A stretch of 64,000 nucleotides of DNA from Pseudomonas sp. (GCF_030690725.1 NZ_JAUYGD010000089.1:1-64000); one strand, 5' to 3'; numbered from the stretch's first letter, positions 34,970 to 44,458 are shown. Translations and numbers: made by a program. Notes: generated from the sequence alone by a model not told the origin.

Positions 34970-36211
34970 GTGGAAGAGGCAGTCAACAGATTTCCCCAGC
35001 ATGTGCTGGTGATTGATGACAGCGAACTGCAACGCCAGTTTACCGCTGAGTTGTGCAGCGAAATGGGTATCGAGGACATTCTGCAGGCGGTGGATGGCTT
35101 CGACGCGATTGCCCAGATGAAAACCAACCCACAGATTCAGGTGATCGTGCTGGATCTGGAAATGCCTGGCATGGACGGCGTGCAGGTGCTGCACGAGATG
35201 GCGCGCCTGGAGCTGAATCACTCGGTGGTGGTGGCCAGTGCGCGTGAGAGCGTGCTGCTCAATGTGGTCGAGAGCATGGGCCGTAGCCTGGGCCTGCACC
35301 TGCTTGGCGTGCTGCAGAAACCCATCAGCCATGAGCAACTGGCCGCCAGCCTGAGCCGATTCGCGGTGCAGGCGGTGCAGGCCGAGCAATTTGCCGCACC
35401 TCGCGCGCTGTGGCCGCAGCTGACTGAAGCGGATGTGCAGCGCGCGCTGCGTGAGCATGAGTTCGTTGCCTACTTCCAACCCAAGGTCAACCTGGCCAAT
35501 GGCCGCCTGAAAGGCGTGGAGGCATTGGTGCGTTGGCAGCATCCGGTGCATGGCCTGCTGGCACCGGGGCTGTTCGTCGATATGATCGAGCGCAGCCATT
35601 ACATCTCGGACATGACCCTGCAGATGCTCGACATGTCCCTGGCGCACTGCCGGCAGTGGCATGACGCCGGTCTACCGCTGAGTTTTTCCTTCAACGTGTC
35701 GGCGCGCTCGCTGGCGGATTCCAAGCTGGCCGACGAGATCATTGCGCGGGTGGCGGCCAGTGGTATCGAGCCGCAGTACGTGATTCTGGAAATCACCGAA
35801 AGCGCGATCATGACCGACCTCAGCATTACCCTCGGCACCCTGGCGCGTCTACGTCTGAAAGGCTTTGGCTTGTCGGTGGATGACTACGGCACCGGGTTTT
35901 CCTGCATGTTGCAGCTGTCACGCGTGCCCTGCACCGAGCTGAAGGTTGACCGCGCCTTCGTCAACGGTGCCAGCGAGAGCCTGCACCTGCGCATCCTGCT
36001 GGAAAGCGCCCTGGATATCGCCAGCAAATTGGGTCTGGGCGTGGTCGCCGAAGGGGTGGAAACCCTGCAGGACTGGCAGCTGCTGCGTGATCTGGGCTGT
36101 GGTGAAGTGCAGGGCTACTTTGTCGCCAAACCCATGCCGGGTGACGCGCTGCTGGCCTGGTGGCGCAGCAATGAGGCGCGCTTACGCGGCCTGGTGATGG
36201 CAACCTCTTAA
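34970..36211 (+). CDS. Response regulator with EAL phosphodiesterase domain
   Basis: The 413-residue protein starts at a GTG (34970) with GGAGG ahead and only 3 bp after cheB, so it is the last gene of the chemosensory operon. A receiver domain (IDDSE, acceptor Asp in VIVLDLEMPGMDG, Lys in LQKPIS) is followed by an EAL domain (about 160-405) with the signature EALVRW, the metal-ligand region EITESAIM, DDYGTGFS and loop 6, and VVAEGVET. Active-site motifs appear intact, so it probably degrades c-di-GMP. The design matches VieA/PvrR-type proteins without the HTH. It offers a direct output from CheA to c-di-GMP levels. Confidence 0.9.
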   Translation: MEEAVNRFPQHVLVIDDSELQRQFTAELCSEMGIEDILQAVDGFDAIAQMKTNPQIQVIVLDLEMPGMDGVQVLHEMARLELNHSVVVASARESVLLNVVESMGRSLGLHLLGVLQKPISHEQLAASLSRFAVQAVQAEQFAAPRALWPQLTEADVQRALREHEFVAYFQPKVNLANGRLKGVEALVRWQHPVHGLLAPGLFVDMIERSHYISDMTLQMLDMSLAHCRQWHDAGLPLSFSFNVSARSLADSKLADEIIARVAASGIEPQYVILEITESAIMTDLSITLGTLARLRLKGFGLSVDDYGTGFSCMLQLSRVPCTELKVDRAFVNGASESLHLRILLESALDIASKLGLGVVAEGVETLQDWQLLRDLGCGEVQGYFVAKPMPGDALLAWWRSNEARLRGLVMATS

Positions 36212-36266
36212 CCCAGGCGGTTAGTTGCCTGCTTGGCTTCTCGGCTGATGTCTAAACGGGCGTGAA

Positions 36267-36554
36267 TCAGCGCTCGTCTTCGGTTGTTTCCAGGCTCTGT
36301 AGCACCACCTGTTCCAGTGCATTGCCGGGCTCTGGCTGCGTGCCGGCCAGTTGGCCGAGCAATTGCCACTGTTGATCCAGCTCGCTGTTGATCGCCAGCA
36401 TGCGCTCAATCATCTTGCACGCAGTGGCGTTCACTGCGCTGTCCTGGGTGTTGAGCAGTTCGAATGACATGGCGGTGATGGCGGCAGTCAAGTGGGTGAG
36501 GGTGCGCGTGGACAGGCTGAGCAACTCGGTCAATTGCGCTTCCTTGGCAGTCAT
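36267..36554 (-). CDS. Small helical protein of unknown function
   Basis: The start is set at the second of two ATGs (36554), because AAGGAG abuts the first (36560) and stands 6 bases from the second. The 95-residue product is nearly all helix: TELLSLSTRTLTHLTAAITAMSFELLN, then a segment rich in Glu/Gln (MLAINSELDQQWQLLGQLAG) and an acidic tail. No signal peptide. I do not recognise a family. It is convergent with the chemosensory operon and divergent from putA, so it stands alone. Confidence 0.6.
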   Translation of the reverse strand: MTAKEAQLTELLSLSTRTLTHLTAAITAMSFELLNTQDSAVNATACKMIERMLAINSELDQQWQLLGQLAGTQPEPGNALEQVVLQSLETTEDER

Positions 36555-36735
36555 GGTCATCTCCTTGTGAATCCCGCCCTGAGCTTAGCGCGACATTGTG
36601 TCGCCCGGCTATCCGCTCCATCGCCTGAGTCCTACCGCCGGGCTTGTACATACCCTTTGTTGCGCGTCCGTCGGCCACTGCGCGGATATTGCCCTGTTGT
36701 GCTTTGCTCAGATCAGGCGTGAATAAAAGCCGTAG

Positions 36736-36929
36736 TGCAACCTCGTTGGCGTTTGGGTTGTACCTGTTGTCGGAAGCTGTGCGGTTTTTTAAAACGGGCG
36801 TTTTCCTTGTGCGCCAGGCGATTTTCGCTAGAGCCGTGCCAGCACTGGGTTTGCGCCAGAAAACTGCGCGATGTAGGGCTGTCGAGTGCTTTGGGAAACC
36901 TTGATTTCGTTTGGTTGCACCTAGTTGCA
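36736..36929. promoter_or_regulatory. GTTGCA sites upstream of putA, candidate PutA operators
   Basis: Three copies of the hexamer GTTGCA, known as the core recognised by the ribbon-helix-helix domain of PutA in E. coli, lie in front of putA: one inverted (TGCAAC) at 36736-36741 and two direct at 36914-36919 and 36924-36929, exactly 10 bp apart, one helical turn. The stretch 36561-37075 contains no gene otherwise. Confidence 0.55.
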
Positions 36930-37075
36930 CCTTGCGCCTTCTGAGGTTTAATCTCTCGCCAGATTTTTTGTGACCCGCCACCCATGGCGGCCATCCCTCG
37001 GGGCCGTCGCGGGGCGACGTCCAAAACTGCTCCCGGCGATTATTTGCCGTGCTCCAGCCCATACAGGACAAACCA

Positions 37076-40000
37076 ATGGCTACCACCACCCTTGGCGTAA
37101 AGCTCGATGATGCAACCCGTGATCGCCTCAAGCAGGCGGCGCAGTCGATTGACCGCACGCCGCATTGGCTGATCAAGCAGGCGATCTTCAACTATCTCGA
37201 GCAGATCGAGGGCGGTCTGACCCCGGCCGAGCATTCCGGCCTGGCTGCGGTTGCCGGTGAAGAGTCGGTTGATTCGCTTACCGAGCAGGGCCTGCAGGTG
37301 TTCCTCGACTTCGCCGAAAGCATCCTCCCGCAATCGGTACTGCGCGCGGCCATCACCGGCGCGTATCGCCGCCCGGAAACCGAAGCGGTGCCAATGCTGC
37401 TTGAGCAGGCCCGTCTGCCCAAGGACATGGCCGAGGCGAGCAACAAGCTGGCCATGGGCATTGCCGAGAAGCTGCGCAACCAGAAGAACGCCGGCGGCCG
37501 TCAGGGCCTGGTGCAGGGCTTGCTGCAGGAATTCTCGCTGTCCTCGCAGGAAGGTGTGGCGCTAATGTGCCTGGCCGAAGCGCTGCTGCGCATTCCGGAC
37601 AAGGCCACCCGTGACGCGCTGATCCGCGACAAGATCAGCAACGGCAACTGGAGTCAGCACCTCGGCAACAGCCCGTCGATGTTCGTCAACGCCGCTTCCT
37701 GGGGCCTGCTGATCACCGGCAAACTGGTGGCCACGCACAACGAAGCCGGCCTGGTGACCTCGCTTAACCGCATTATCGGCAAGGGCGGCGAGCCGCTGAT
37801 CCGCAAGGGCGTGGACATGTCCATGCGCCTGATGGGCGAGCAGTTTGTTACCGGTGAAACCATCGCCGAAGCCCTGGCCAATGCCACCAACATGGAAAGC
37901 AAGGGCTTCCGTTATTCCTACGACATGCTCGGTGAAGCCGCGCTGACCGACGAGGACGCCAAGCGCTACCTGGCGTCCTATGAGCAGGCCATCCATGCCA
38001 TCGGCAAGGCCTCTCACGGCCGTGGCATCTACGAAGGCCCGGGCATTTCAATCAAGCTCTCCGCCCTGCACCCACGTTACAGCCGCGCCCAGTACGACCG
38101 CGTGATGGACGAGCTGTACCCGATCCTGCTGGGCTTGACCAAGCTGGCCAAGCACTACGACATCGGTCTGAACATCGACGCCGAAGAAGCCGACCGCCTG
38201 GAAATCTCCCTCGATCTGCTTGAGCGCCTGTGCTTCGACCCGGCCCTGACTGGCTGGAACGGTATCGGCTTTGTCATCCAGGCCTACCAGAAGCGCTGCC
38301 CGTATGTGATCGATTACGTCATCGACCTGGCCAAGCGCAGTCGTCACCGCCTGATGATCCGCCTGGTAAAAGGCGCGTACTGGGACAGCGAGATCAAGCG
38401 CGCCCAGGTCGAGGGCCTGGAAGGTTACCCGGTGTACACCCGCAAGCCGTACACCGACATTTCCTACATCGCCTGCGCGCGCAAGCTGCTGGCCGTGCCG
38501 GAAGCCATCTACCCGCAGTTCGCCACCCACAACGCCCACTCGCTGTCGGCCATTTACCAGCTGGCCGGGCAGAACTACTACCCCGGTCAGTACGAGTTCC
38601 AGTGCCTGCACGGCATGGGTGAGCCGCTGTACGAGCAGGTAGTGGGCAAGGTTGCCGATGGCAAGCTGAACCGTCCATGCCGCATCTACGCCCCGGTGGG
38701 CAGCCATGAAACCCTGTTGGCTTATCTGGTGCGTCGTCTGCTGGAAAACGGCGCGAACACCTCGTTCGTCAACCGCATCGCCGACACCAGCATCTCGATC
38801 AAGGAACTGGTGCTCGACCCGGTGCTGCAGGTCGAGCAAATGGCCACGCAGGAAGGCGGCCTTGGCCTGCCACACCCACGCATTGCCCTGCCGCGCGCGC
38901 TGTATGGTGACGCCCGCTTGAACTCCGAAGGCATCGACCTGGCCAACGAACACCGCCTCGGTTCGCTGTCCTCGGCGCTGCTGAGCAGCACCAACAATGC
39001 CTACAAAGCCATGCCGCTGCTCGGTTGTGAAGCGCCTGAGTTGAGCGAAGCGCAGCCTGTACGCAACCCGGCGGACCACCGCGACATCGTCGGCCATGTG
39101 CATGAGGCCAGCGAACAGGATGTGCGCAACGCCGTGCTGTGCGCCGTGTCCAGCGGGCAGATCTGGCAGTCGACTCTGCCGGCCGAGCGCGCCGCCGTGC
39201 TGGATCGCGCCGCCGACCAGATGGAAGCGGAAATGCAGCAGCTGATGGGCCTGCTGGTGCGTGAATCCGGCAAGACCTTCGCCAACGCCATTGCCGAAGT
39301 GCGTGAGGCTGTGGACTTCCTGCGCTACTACGCGGCGCAGGCACGCAATCACTTCAGCAATGACAGCCACCGCCCGCTGGGCCCGGTGGTGTGCATCAGC
39401 CCGTGGAACTTCCCGCTGGCAATCTTCAGCGGTCAGGTCGCCGCCGCTCTGGCTGCCGGTAACACCGTGCTGGCCAAGCCGGCCGAGCAAACGCCGCTGA
39501 TCGCCGCGCAAGCCGTGCGCATTCTGCTTGATGCCGGTGTGCCGAGCGGCGCCGTGCAACTGCTGCCGGGCCGTGGCGAAACTGTCGGTGCTGGCCTGAT
39601 CGGCAACGAGCGGGTGCGTGGCGTGATGTTTACCGGCTCCACCGAAGTGGCCGGGATCATCCAGCGCAACCTCGCCGGTCGCCTGGACGCCCAGGGCCGC
39701 ACCATTCCGCTGATCGCCGAAACCGGCGGCCTCAACAGCATGATCGTCGACTCCTCGGCGCTCACCGAGCAGGTGGTGGTCGATGTCGTGGCCTCGGCCT
39801 TCGACAGCGCCGGCCAGCGCTGCTCGGCACTGCGCGTGCTGTGTGTGCAGGAAGACGTGGCGGATCGGGTGATCAACATGCTCAAGGGCGCCATGGCCGA
39901 ATACAGCCTGGGCAACCCGGAGCGCCTGAGCACTGATATTGGCCCGGTGATCGACAGTGAGGCCAAGGACAATATCGACCAGCACATCGAGAAGATGCGC

Positions 40001-41017
40001 GAGAAAGGTCGCAAGGTGTTCCAGAGCGCCCGCGCCGTGGGTGACGACATCAAACGCGGCACCTTTGTGCTGCCGACGCTGATCGAGCTGGACAGCTTCG
40101 ATGAGATGCAGCGCGAGATCTTCGGCCCGGTGCTGCACGTGGTGCGCTACCAGCGTGCTGATCTGGGCAAGTTGTTGCAGCAGATCAACGACAGCGGCTA
40201 CGGCCTGACGCTCGGCGTGCACACGCGCATCGACGAAACCATCGCCCAGGTGGTCAACACCGCCAAGGCCGGCAACCTGTATGTAAACCGCAACATGGTT
40301 GGCGCTGTGGTCGGCGTGCAGCCTTTTGGCGGCGAAGGCCTGTCCGGCACTGGCCCGAAAGCCGGTGGCCCGCTGTATATGTACCGCCTGCTGGCGACCC
40401 GTCCGCAGGACGCGGTGGCCAAGCAGCTGCAGCAGGAAAATGGCGAAATCCAGCGTCCGGCGGAACAGGCAAAAGTGATTCAGGCGCTACAGGATTGGGC
40501 GGCCAAGCATGAGCCGAGCCTGAGTGCCCTGAGCGCGCAGTATGTCGAGCTGGCGCAGAGCGGCACCGTGCAGATGCTCAACGGCCCAACCGGTGAGCGC
40601 AACAGCTACAGCCTGCTGCCGCGTGAGCATGTGCTGTGCCTGGCGGATGAACGCAGTGATCTGCTGGTGCAGCTGGCAGCGGCCCTGGCCGTGGGTTGCC
40701 AGGTGCTGTGGCAGGAAGGCGAGCTGACCCGTGAGCTGTTTGCCGCACTGCCCAAGGCCGTGCAGCAACGCATCACAGTGCTCAGCCAGTGGCGCGAAAG
40801 TGACAGCACGTTCGACGCCATCCTGCATCACGGTGACTCCGATCAGCTGCGCGAAGTCTGCCAACTGGCGGCTCAGCGTCCTGGCGCGATTATCGGTGTG
40901 CATGGTCTGCACAAAGGCGAGACGGATATCCCGCTGGAGCGTCTGCTGATTGAACATGCGTTGAGCATCAACACCGCAGCAGCGGGCGGCAACGCCAGCC
41001 TGATGACCATCGGCTAA
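37076..41017 (+). CDS. putA: Trifunctional proline utilisation protein PutA
   Basis: Oxidises proline to glutamate in two steps and represses its own gene when proline is absent. The start at 37076 (AGGA upstream) gives 1313 residues, the usual trifunctional length. A ribbon-helix-helix DNA-binding domain covers about residues 1-48 (TTLGVKLDDATRDRLKQAAQSIDRTPHWLIKQAIFNYLE). The proline dehydrogenase barrel (about 260-610) includes RLVKGAYWDSEIKRAQ and YEFQCLHGMGEPLYEQV. The P5C dehydrogenase domain (about 645-1110) has PWNFPLAIFSGQ, FTGSTEVAG, ETGG and catalytic C916 (AGQRCS). A C-terminal domain follows (to 1313). The N-terminal domain plus GTTGCA sites upstream indicate autorepression. No putP is in the window. 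Confidence 0.96.
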   Translation: MATTTLGVKLDDATRDRLKQAAQSIDRTPHWLIKQAIFNYLEQIEGGLTPAEHSGLAAVAGEESVDSLTEQGLQVFLDFAESILPQSVLRAAITGAYRRPETEAVPMLLEQARLPKDMAEASNKLAMGIAEKLRNQKNAGGRQGLVQGLLQEFSLSSQEGVALMCLAEALLRIPDKATRDALIRDKISNGNWSQHLGNSPSMFVNAASWGLLITGKLVATHNEAGLVTSLNRIIGKGGEPLIRKGVDMSMRLMGEQFVTGETIAEALANATNMESKGFRYSYDMLGEAALTDEDAKRYLASYEQAIHAIGKASHGRGIYEGPGISIKLSALHPRYSRAQYDRVMDELYPILLGLTKLAKHYDIGLNIDAEEADRLEISLDLLERLCFDPALTGWNGIGFVIQAYQKRCPYVIDYVIDLAKRSRHRLMIRLVKGAYWDSEIKRAQVEGLEGYPVYTRKPYTDISYIACARKLLAVPEAIYPQFATHNAHSLSAIYQLAGQNYYPGQYEFQCLHGMGEPLYEQVVGKVADGKLNRPCRIYAPVGSHETLLAYLVRRLLENGANTSFVNRIADTSISIKELVLDPVLQVEQMATQEGGLGLPHPRIALPRALYGDARLNSEGIDLANEHRLGSLSSALLSSTNNAYKAMPLLGCEAPELSEAQPVRNPADHRDIVGHVHEASEQDVRNAVLCAVSSGQIWQSTLPAERAAVLDRAADQMEAEMQQLMGLLVRESGKTFANAIAEVREAVDFLRYYAAQARNHFSNDSHRPLGPVVCISPWNFPLAIFSGQVAAALAAGNTVLAKPAEQTPLIAAQAVRILLDAGVPSGAVQLLPGRGETVGAGLIGNERVRGVMFTGSTEVAGIIQRNLAGRLDAQGRTIPLIAETGGLNSMIVDSSALTEQVVVDVVASAFDSAGQRCSALRVLCVQEDVADRVINMLKGAMAEYSLGNPERLSTDIGPVIDSEAKDNIDQHIEKMREKGRKVFQSARAVGDDIKRGTFVLPTLIELDSFDEMQREIFGPVLHVVRYQRADLGKLLQQINDSGYGLTLGVHTRIDETIAQVVNTAKAGNLYVNRNMVGAVVGVQPFGGEGLSGTGPKAGGPLYMYRLLATRPQDAVAKQLQQENGEIQRPAEQAKVIQALQDWAAKHEPSLSALSAQYVELAQSGTVQMLNGPTGERNSYSLLPREHVLCLADERSDLLVQLAAALAVGCQVLWQEGELTRELFAALPKAVQQRITVLSQWRESDSTFDAILHHGDSDQLREVCQLAAQRPGAIIGVHGLHKGETDIPLERLLIEHALSINTAAAGGNASLMTIG

Positions 41018-41359
41018 ACGGTTCTACGAGCACCCCACCCTGACCGGTTCGCCGGCCGGGGTGGTCGGCAACACCGGCTTACCGCCACCTCCAGGCACCT
41101 TGCCCAGGTGTCTGATGCTGCACTGCAGCGCCCGTCGTACATCCGGCAACGGAGGGTTACCCACCCGGTACGATGCGTTTCTTCCCCTCTGGCATTTCGA
41201 TGCGCTGCGCTCGCCTACCCGGCGGCGCAGGAACGGAGCTACCCGCTCCGTTCCACATCGGCCGCCTGCCGACTGTTCAGATCTAATCCTGCGTTGTTAT
41301 GTGCCCCTGCATTCACTCGACTGTGTGTAGCCGCAAGGTGCTCAAGCGTATCGATAGCG
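41018..41359. other. Intergenic region downstream of putA with a strong hairpin
   Basis: These 342 bases separate the convergent putA and DUF4157 genes. GGAACGGAGC (41230-41239) and GCTCCGTTCC (41245-41254) make a perfect 10-bp stem with loop TACCC but no T-run. Several C/G-rich repeats (CCGGC, CCACCC) occur between 41040 and 41170. No gene was recognised; the open frames here lack family resemblance. Confidence 0.4.
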
Positions 41360-41974
41360 CTATTTGGTTTTGCCTGCCAGCTGATCGCGCAGTGCGCGCT
41401 CGACCGCAATCTGCAGCGTGTATGCAGGTGCTTCGATGGCGTCGTGGTCGCGGGTGTAGCGGCGGGTAAATTCGCGTACGCCCCATTGCTGATATTGCTG
41501 CACATGCAGCAGTTCATGCGCCCACAGCGCGACATTTTGCTGGGCGTCTTCAACGTTGCGGAAGACGATGATGTCGATCAGCGTTACCGCTTGCACGTCG
41601 GGGTTTTGCAGCAGGGCATTGCTGGCGTTGAGTGCCGCGCCGTCGTCGACCCTAAAGCGCGCTGAGTCGAGCACCGCTATATCGAAATAGGCCTCCAGTT
41701 GGGCGCGGATATGCAGAGGCACAGATTCGGTTCCGTCGGCTGCCGCCCGCTGACGCGCCTGTAACAACCCTTGCTCAAGGCCTGAGGCGGCTATCTGGCT
41801 GACGTCTTCATACAGCACGTCGATGTCGGCCTGGCTGATCGGCGCACAGAAGCACACTCCGGCACAGACCTGCTGCTGCCCGCTGGGGCAGGCGATAACC
41901 GAGGCGGCGAGGCCGAGCCCGCCAATCAGCAGGGCGACCCAGCGCAGCGGGTGACGTAAGAACGCAGCAGGCAA
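41360..41974 (-). CDS. DUF4157-like protein with HExxH motif
   Basis: The product carries a hydrophobic leader followed by cysteine-rich CPSGQQQVCAGVCFCAP, then a metallopeptidase-like domain with HELLHVQQYQQWGVREFTRRY, the HExxH-like site (HELLH) and the VQQY sequence of the DUF4157 family. The frame is open to 42031 but a TTG at 41974 is preceded at good distance by GAGGGAGG, and from there the leader LPAAFLRHPLRWVALLIGGLGLAAS is a typical signal segment, so I take TTG as start (204 residues). The protein is probably exported or membrane-attached. Family members are often found with toxin or extracellular systems, but nothing of the sort is adjacent here. Confidence 0.65.
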   Translation of the reverse strand: MPAAFLRHPLRWVALLIGGLGLAASVIACPSGQQQVCAGVCFCAPISQADIDVLYEDVSQIAASGLEQGLLQARQRAAADGTESVPLHIRAQLEAYFDIAVLDSARFRVDDGAALNASNALLQNPDVQAVTLIDIIVFRNVEDAQQNVALWAHELLHVQQYQQWGVREFTRRYTRDHDAIEAPAYTLQIAVERALRDQLAGKTK

Positions 41975-42075
41975 GGACGCCTCCCTCAAATAAGAACGGC
42001 CGAAGCAGTATGCGCCAGTGTGGCGTGGCACTCGGACAGTGGCCGCTGCGGTTGGTTGCAGCGCTGCGCTGGAGG

Positions 42076-42843
42076 CTACACCCGCACCCAGCGCTGCCGA
42101 GTCCAGCTGCTTAACGCATCGACGCCGAACACCAGCAGCAACATGGCCAGGATCACCGTACTGGCCTGGGCCTCCTGAAACAGGCTAAGGCTGACGTAGA
42201 GCATCTGCCCCAGACCGCCAGCCCCGACGAAGCCGAGCACGCTGGCCATGCGGATATTGTTTTCCCAGCGGTACAGGCAGTAGGCCAACAGCTGTGGCCA
42301 CAGGTTGGGCAATGTGCCGTAGCAGAACGCCGCGACCTGGCTGCCGCCCTGCAGGCGAATCGCCTCGGCCGGTGCGGTTGGGGTGTTTTCCAGCGCCTCG
42401 GCAAACAGGCGGCCGAGTACGCCAGCGGTGTGCAGGGCCAGTGCCAGGGTGCCGGCATTCGGGCCAAGGCCGGCGGCCAGAACCATCAGTGCGGCCCAGA
42501 CCAATTCGGGAATCGCGCGCAGGGCATTCAGTAGCAAACGCGCGGCGCTCTGCAGCGGCCAGCCGAAACGCCCGGCGGCGGGCAAGGCCAGCAACAGGCC
42601 GAAGACCGCGGCGAGCAAGGTGCCGAGGGCCGACATGGCCAGGGTTTCCATTGCGCCATGGCTGATGGCCGACAGGTGCTCGGCGCTCAGGTCCGGGCTG
42701 AGAAAACGCTGCACATAGCCGGCCATCTGGCCCAGGCTGTCGCCGCTGATCAGTGCGCCCAGGTCGATGCCCAGGTAAACGAACGAGGCGATCACCGCCG
42801 CGCCGATGCCGAGCAGCAACAACAGATTGATCAGCCGGTTCAT
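42076..42843 (-). CDS. PhnE-type ABC permease, putative selenium-oxyanion import (second permease)
   Basis: The start at 42843 overlaps the preceding permease stop as ATGA and gives 255 residues, the family length. Membrane helices alternate with the permease loop EAIRLQGGSQVAAFCYGTLPNLWPQLLAYCLYRWENNIRMASVLGFVGAGGLGQML, typical of phosphonate permeases (PhnE). It is the last gene of a four-gene ABC operon with the binding protein, ATPase and other permease (42840-45306). The operon is divergent from selD-mnmH, so selenate or selenite is the probable substrate; phosphonate or phosphite is the alternative. Confidence 0.85.
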   Translation of the reverse strand: MNRLINLLLLLGIGAAVIASFVYLGIDLGALISGDSLGQMAGYVQRFLSPDLSAEHLSAISHGAMETLAMSALGTLLAAVFGLLLALPAAGRFGWPLQSAARLLLNALRAIPELVWAALMVLAAGLGPNAGTLALALHTAGVLGRLFAEALENTPTAPAEAIRLQGGSQVAAFCYGTLPNLWPQLLAYCLYRWENNIRMASVLGFVGAGGLGQMLYVSLSLFQEAQASTVILAMLLLVFGVDALSSWTRQRWVRV

Positions 42844-43667
42844 GCCAGCCTCCCGCGCAGCACGCGGCTGAGCTGGTCGGCCAGCAACACCAGCAGCAGA
42901 AAGGTCAGCAGCATGCTGGCTACTTCGCCGCCAGCGAACATGCGCATCGACAGGTCGATCTGCTGGCCCAGGCCGCCGGCGCCGACGAAGCCCATCACCA
43001 CCGAAGCGCGAATCGCGCATTCCCAGCGGTACACCGTGTAGGAAGTCAGTTCTGCTGCGGCATTCGGCAGGATGCCGTAGACGAACGCCGCTAGCCGGCC
43101 GCTGCCGGCTTGCAGCAGGGCGTGGGCCGGGCGCTGGTCGACCGACTCGAAGATTTCCGCATAGACCTTGCCGAGCATGCCGCTGTAAGTGATGGCGATG
43201 GCCAGCACCCCGGCGGTGGGGCCGAGGCCGACCGCGCGGACGAACAGCAGCGCCCAGACGATTTCCGGCACGCTGCGCAGGAAGATCAGCAGGCCGCGTA
43301 CCGGCCAACGCAGCAACTGCGCCAGCGGATTTGGTCGACCGCCACGGGACGCAGCCGACAGCGACAGCGCGCGGCTGGCCAGCAGGCTGGCCGGAATCGC
43401 CAATAGCAGCGCCAGGGCCATGCCGGCGGTGGCGATGGCCAGGGTCTGCAGGGTGGCGTCGAGCAGTAACTGCAGAAAATCCGCGTCATGGGTCGGCGGC
43501 CAGAAGGCGGCGACAAAGCGGCCCATCTCGTTCTGGCTGTCGGCTTGCAGCAGCACGGCCAGGTCCAGCTCGCTGAGCTGTATACCCGGCCACAACAGGG
43601 CCAGCGCCAGCAGGGTGAGCAGCAGACGGGGTAGGGCGGCCGGGTCGCGGGTGTCGCGGTTTAGCAT
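42840..43667 (-). CDS. PhnE-type ABC permease, putative selenium-oxyanion import (first permease)
   Basis: A 275-residue inner-membrane permease with a hydrophobic N-terminal helix (LLLTLLALALLWPGI) and the conserved region VYAEIFESVDQRPAHALLQAGSGRLAAFVYGILPNAAAELTSYTVYRWECAIRASVVMGFVGAGGLGQQI. The shared YRWE..IR....GFVGAGGLG core pairs it with the neighbouring permease. It overlaps the ATPase gene by 7 bp and the second permease by 4 bp, so all are translated from one message. Confidence 0.85.
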   Translation of the reverse strand: MLNRDTRDPAALPRLLLTLLALALLWPGIQLSELDLAVLLQADSQNEMGRFVAAFWPPTHDADFLQLLLDATLQTLAIATAGMALALLLAIPASLLASRALSLSAASRGGRPNPLAQLLRWPVRGLLIFLRSVPEIVWALLFVRAVGLGPTAGVLAIAITYSGMLGKVYAEIFESVDQRPAHALLQAGSGRLAAFVYGILPNAAAELTSYTVYRWECAIRASVVMGFVGAGGLGQQIDLSMRMFAGGEVASMLLTFLLLVLLADQLSRVLRGRLA

Positions 43668-44458
43668 CGCGGGATCTGCAGGCTCAAGGTCACGCTGGGC
43701 GCGGGCGGCGAGAGCAGTTGCTCATTGGCATACAGGGCGTCGAGTTGCACCTGATCGACTTCGCCAGCAGGGCGGTCGAAGAGAATCTGCCCATCGCGCA
43801 GGCCGATGATCCGCGGGAAGTGCGCCAGGGCCAGTTCCACCGCATGCAGGCTGGCAACCAGGGTCACGCCATGCTGTTCAGCATGCCGACACAACACGTT
43901 GAGGGTGTGCTCGGCCAGCACCGGGTCCATGGCTGACACCGGCTCATCGGCCAGCAGCAGTTCCGGCGCCTGGTACAGCACGCGGGCGATGCCAACGCGC
44001 TGCAGCTGACCACCGGAAAGCTGCTGACACTGGGCGAACAGCTTGTCAGCCAGGTCCAGCTTGGCCAGCTCACGGCGTGCGCCAGGGACATCCAGCGGGT
44101 GCAGCAGATTCAGCAGGCTCTTGCCCAGGCTCCACTGGCCAAGCTTGCCGGCCAGCACCGCCGTGACCACCCGCTGGCGCGCAGGCAGGGGCGGTGCCTG
44201 ATGCACCAGGCCGATGCGTGCACGCAGGCGTTGACGCTGGCGACTGGACAGTTGCCACGGCTGCGCGCCGAGCACCTGCAGTTCGCCGCTGCTCGGTTGC
44301 AGCGCAGTGGCCAGCAGGTTGAGCAGGCTCGACTTGCCGGCCCCGGAGGGGCCGATGATGGCGACGCGCTCACCGGCGGCGATATGCAAATCCACGCCGC
44401 GTAGGGCGTGGACTCCGTTGCCGTGGCTGAGGCTGGCGCCGGAGAGGCGCAGGGTCAT
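43661..44458 (-). CDS. PhnC-type ABC ATPase
   Basis: The 265-residue ATPase has Walker A GPSGAGKSS, signature LSGGQLQRVGIARVL and Walker B LLLADEPVSAMDPVL. The start overlaps the binding-protein stop by 4 bp (ATGA). It resembles PhnC more than molybdate or sulfate ATPases. It energises the two permeases encoded next. Confidence 0.88.
   Translation of the reverse strand: MTLRLSGASLSHGNGVHALRGVDLHIAAGERVAIIGPSGAGKSSLLNLLATALQPSSGELQVLGAQPWQLSSRQRQRLRARIGLVHQAPPLPARQRVVTAVLAGKLGQWSLGKSLLNLLHPLDVPGARRELAKLDLADKLFAQCQQLSGGQLQRVGIARVLYQAPELLLADEPVSAMDPVLAEHTLNVLCRHAEQHGVTLVASLHAVELALAHFPRIIGLRDGQILFDRPAGEVDQVQLDALYANEQLLSPPAPSVTLSLQIPRC

Noticed and set aside
38048..40222. Long minus-strand open frame (724 codons) within putA
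   Set aside because: Antisense shadow of the highly biased putA codons; no domain resemblance and no ribosome site.
41061..41330. 89-codon plus-strand frame downstream of putA
   Set aside because: It spans the strong hairpin at 41230-41254, is rich in Arg, Pro and Cys without pattern, and lacks a ribosome site.
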